A program made the position numbers and the translations under genes. Below are positions 4,763-5,496 of a stretch of 5,496 nt of DNA, piece after piece (the first letter of the stretch is position 1; every line of letters starts with the position of its first letter). Under the pieces are notes generated by a model. The model searched no databases. It saw only the letters and a list, made by a program, of their open reading frames with translations, and was not told where the DNA came from. Location: positions 1 to 5,496 of the forward strand of contig CAJKFZ010000184.1 in NCBI GenBank assembly GCA_905199285.1, written 5' to 3'. The stretch is from an uncultured Ruminococcus sp. GTDB lineage: Bacteria > Bacillota > Clostridia > Oscillospirales > Ruminococcaceae.

Positions 4763-5496
4763 TTATCTTTTTCTGATGGAAAACAGCATAATTATGGGGT
4801 AAATCTCAAGTCTGCCGAGAAGCATATCGAAGCAGAGAACTATCTTAGAGAAAGAATTTAATCCGCCAAGATTTCCCGATGTGCTAAATCTTCCAACGCC
4901 ATATCCAACGTTATTCATACAGGTTATAACTGCTGAAGCAGATTCTTCAATAGAATATTTGTCAAAAGTAATAAGCAAAATAGATATAAACATCAGCACA
5001 ATGAATAAAATAAGGTATGAAGTTGCTCCTCTTACAACGTCTTTTTCAACAGGTTTACCGTCCATTTTAACAGTGGCAACAGCTCTTGGATTAATTATAT
5101 ATTTTAGTTCCTTTATTCCTGCTTTGATGATTATCATGATACGAGAAACTTTCATTCCTCCTCCGGTAGACCCTGCGCAAGCACCAATAAACATTAAAAA
5201 GAGTAAAAGTGTCTGAGAAAATGTAGGCCATTGGGAAGTATCAACTGTTGCAAATCCTGTTGCGGTTATAGTTGAAGCTGTCATAAAGAAAGCGTGTCTT
5301 AAAGCTTCACCGAAATTATCAAAGAGATTAAGAACGTTAATGGTAATAATAATAGTTACACTTATTATTATTCCCAAGTACACCCTAAGTTCTTCATTTT
5401 TAAAGACTATTGTATATTTTTTGATTAAAATATAATAGTAAAGATTGAAGTTGATTCCAAAAAGGATGATGAAAGCGGCAATAACCATTTCGATAT
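4763..5496 (-). CDS. TrkH-family potassium uptake protein, C-terminal part (cut by window edge)
   Basis: This is the membrane subunit of a Trk/Ktr-type K+ transporter. The reading frame stays open to the right edge: ATC and GAA codons precede the Met at 5488. That Met is therefore internal, and the N-terminal part lies outside the window. Numbering from that Met, the filter loop STITATGF (72-79) and the hallmark GACAGSTGGGMK (102-113) are clear. A second filter loop NNVGYGVG (192-199) and the end motif MLLGRLEIYP (222-231) are also present. Hydrophobic segments lie at about 2-22, 37-55, 92-108, 155-175 and 213-237, as expected for the last repeats of the family. It normally works with a cytoplasmic NAD-binding TrkA subunit; none follows downstream here, so trkA may lie upstream or elsewhere. 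The gene is AT-rich and uses ATA for Ile, unlike the str genes. It ends 32 bases before the dockerin gene. Confidence 0.93.
   Translation of the reverse strand, partial: IEMVIAAFIILFGINFNLYYYILIKKYTIVFKNEELRVYLGIIISVTIIITINVLNLFDNFGEALRHAFFMTASTITATGFATVDTSQWPTFSQTLLLFLMFIGACAGSTGGGMKVSRIMIIIKAGIKELKYIINPRAVATVKMDGKPVEKDVVRGATSYLILFIVLMFISILLITFDKYSIEESASAVITCMNNVGYGVGRFSTSGNLGGLNSFSKIVLCFDMLLGRLEIYPIIMLFSIRKR

Noticed and set aside
4881..5216. Plus-strand open frame of 111 residues inside the TrkH gene
   Set aside because: It is antisense to a clear TrkH coding sequence with intact filter motifs and has no recognisable domain or start signal.

Overview
The window comes from a low-to-moderate GC Gram-positive bacterium of the Bacillota. 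It most likely belongs to the Ruminococcus group of gut or rumen Clostridia. Three things point there: a secreted protein with a type I-like dockerin and a long Thr/Ser linker, the long (138-residue) Bacillota form of ribosomal protein S12, and strong AGGAGG ribosome binding sites in front of every complete gene. The genus is an inference; no 16S or other taxonomic marker is present.

All five genes lie on the minus strand, so the window reads from its right end to its left. From 5496 to 4763 is the C-terminal part of a TrkH-family potassium transporter subunit, cut by the window edge. After 32 bases comes a 408-residue exported protein (4730-3504). It has a signal peptide, a cohesin-like beta domain, a Thr/Ser linker, a bacterial Ig-like domain and a C-terminal dockerin. 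A rho-independent terminator (3401-3443) closes that unit. The str operon follows: rpsL (S12, 3332-2916), a 252-base spacer, rpsG (S7, 2663-2193), 24 bases, then fusA (elongation factor G, 2168-84). The last 83 bases hold a good promoter pointing out of the window, where tuf would be expected by analogy with other str operons.

The translation genes form one unit: S12 and S7 are 30S proteins of the decoding centre and head, and EF-G drives translocation. The operon has its own consensus promoter (TTGACA, 17 bases, TATAAT), so here it is not simply read through from rpoBC as in the usual Bacillus layout. The dockerin protein and the potassium transporter are functionally unrelated to it and to each other.

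The most interesting signals are regulatory. The rpsL promoter is built into the terminator of the gene before it. The rpsL-rpsG spacer is unusually long and holds several inverted repeats, two of which can exchange partners. The promoter after fusA carries a palindrome between its -35 and -10 boxes. On the protein side, the dockerin protein has no catalytic domain and could be a small adaptor scaffoldin. I found no CRISPR array, mobile element, tRNA or rRNA.
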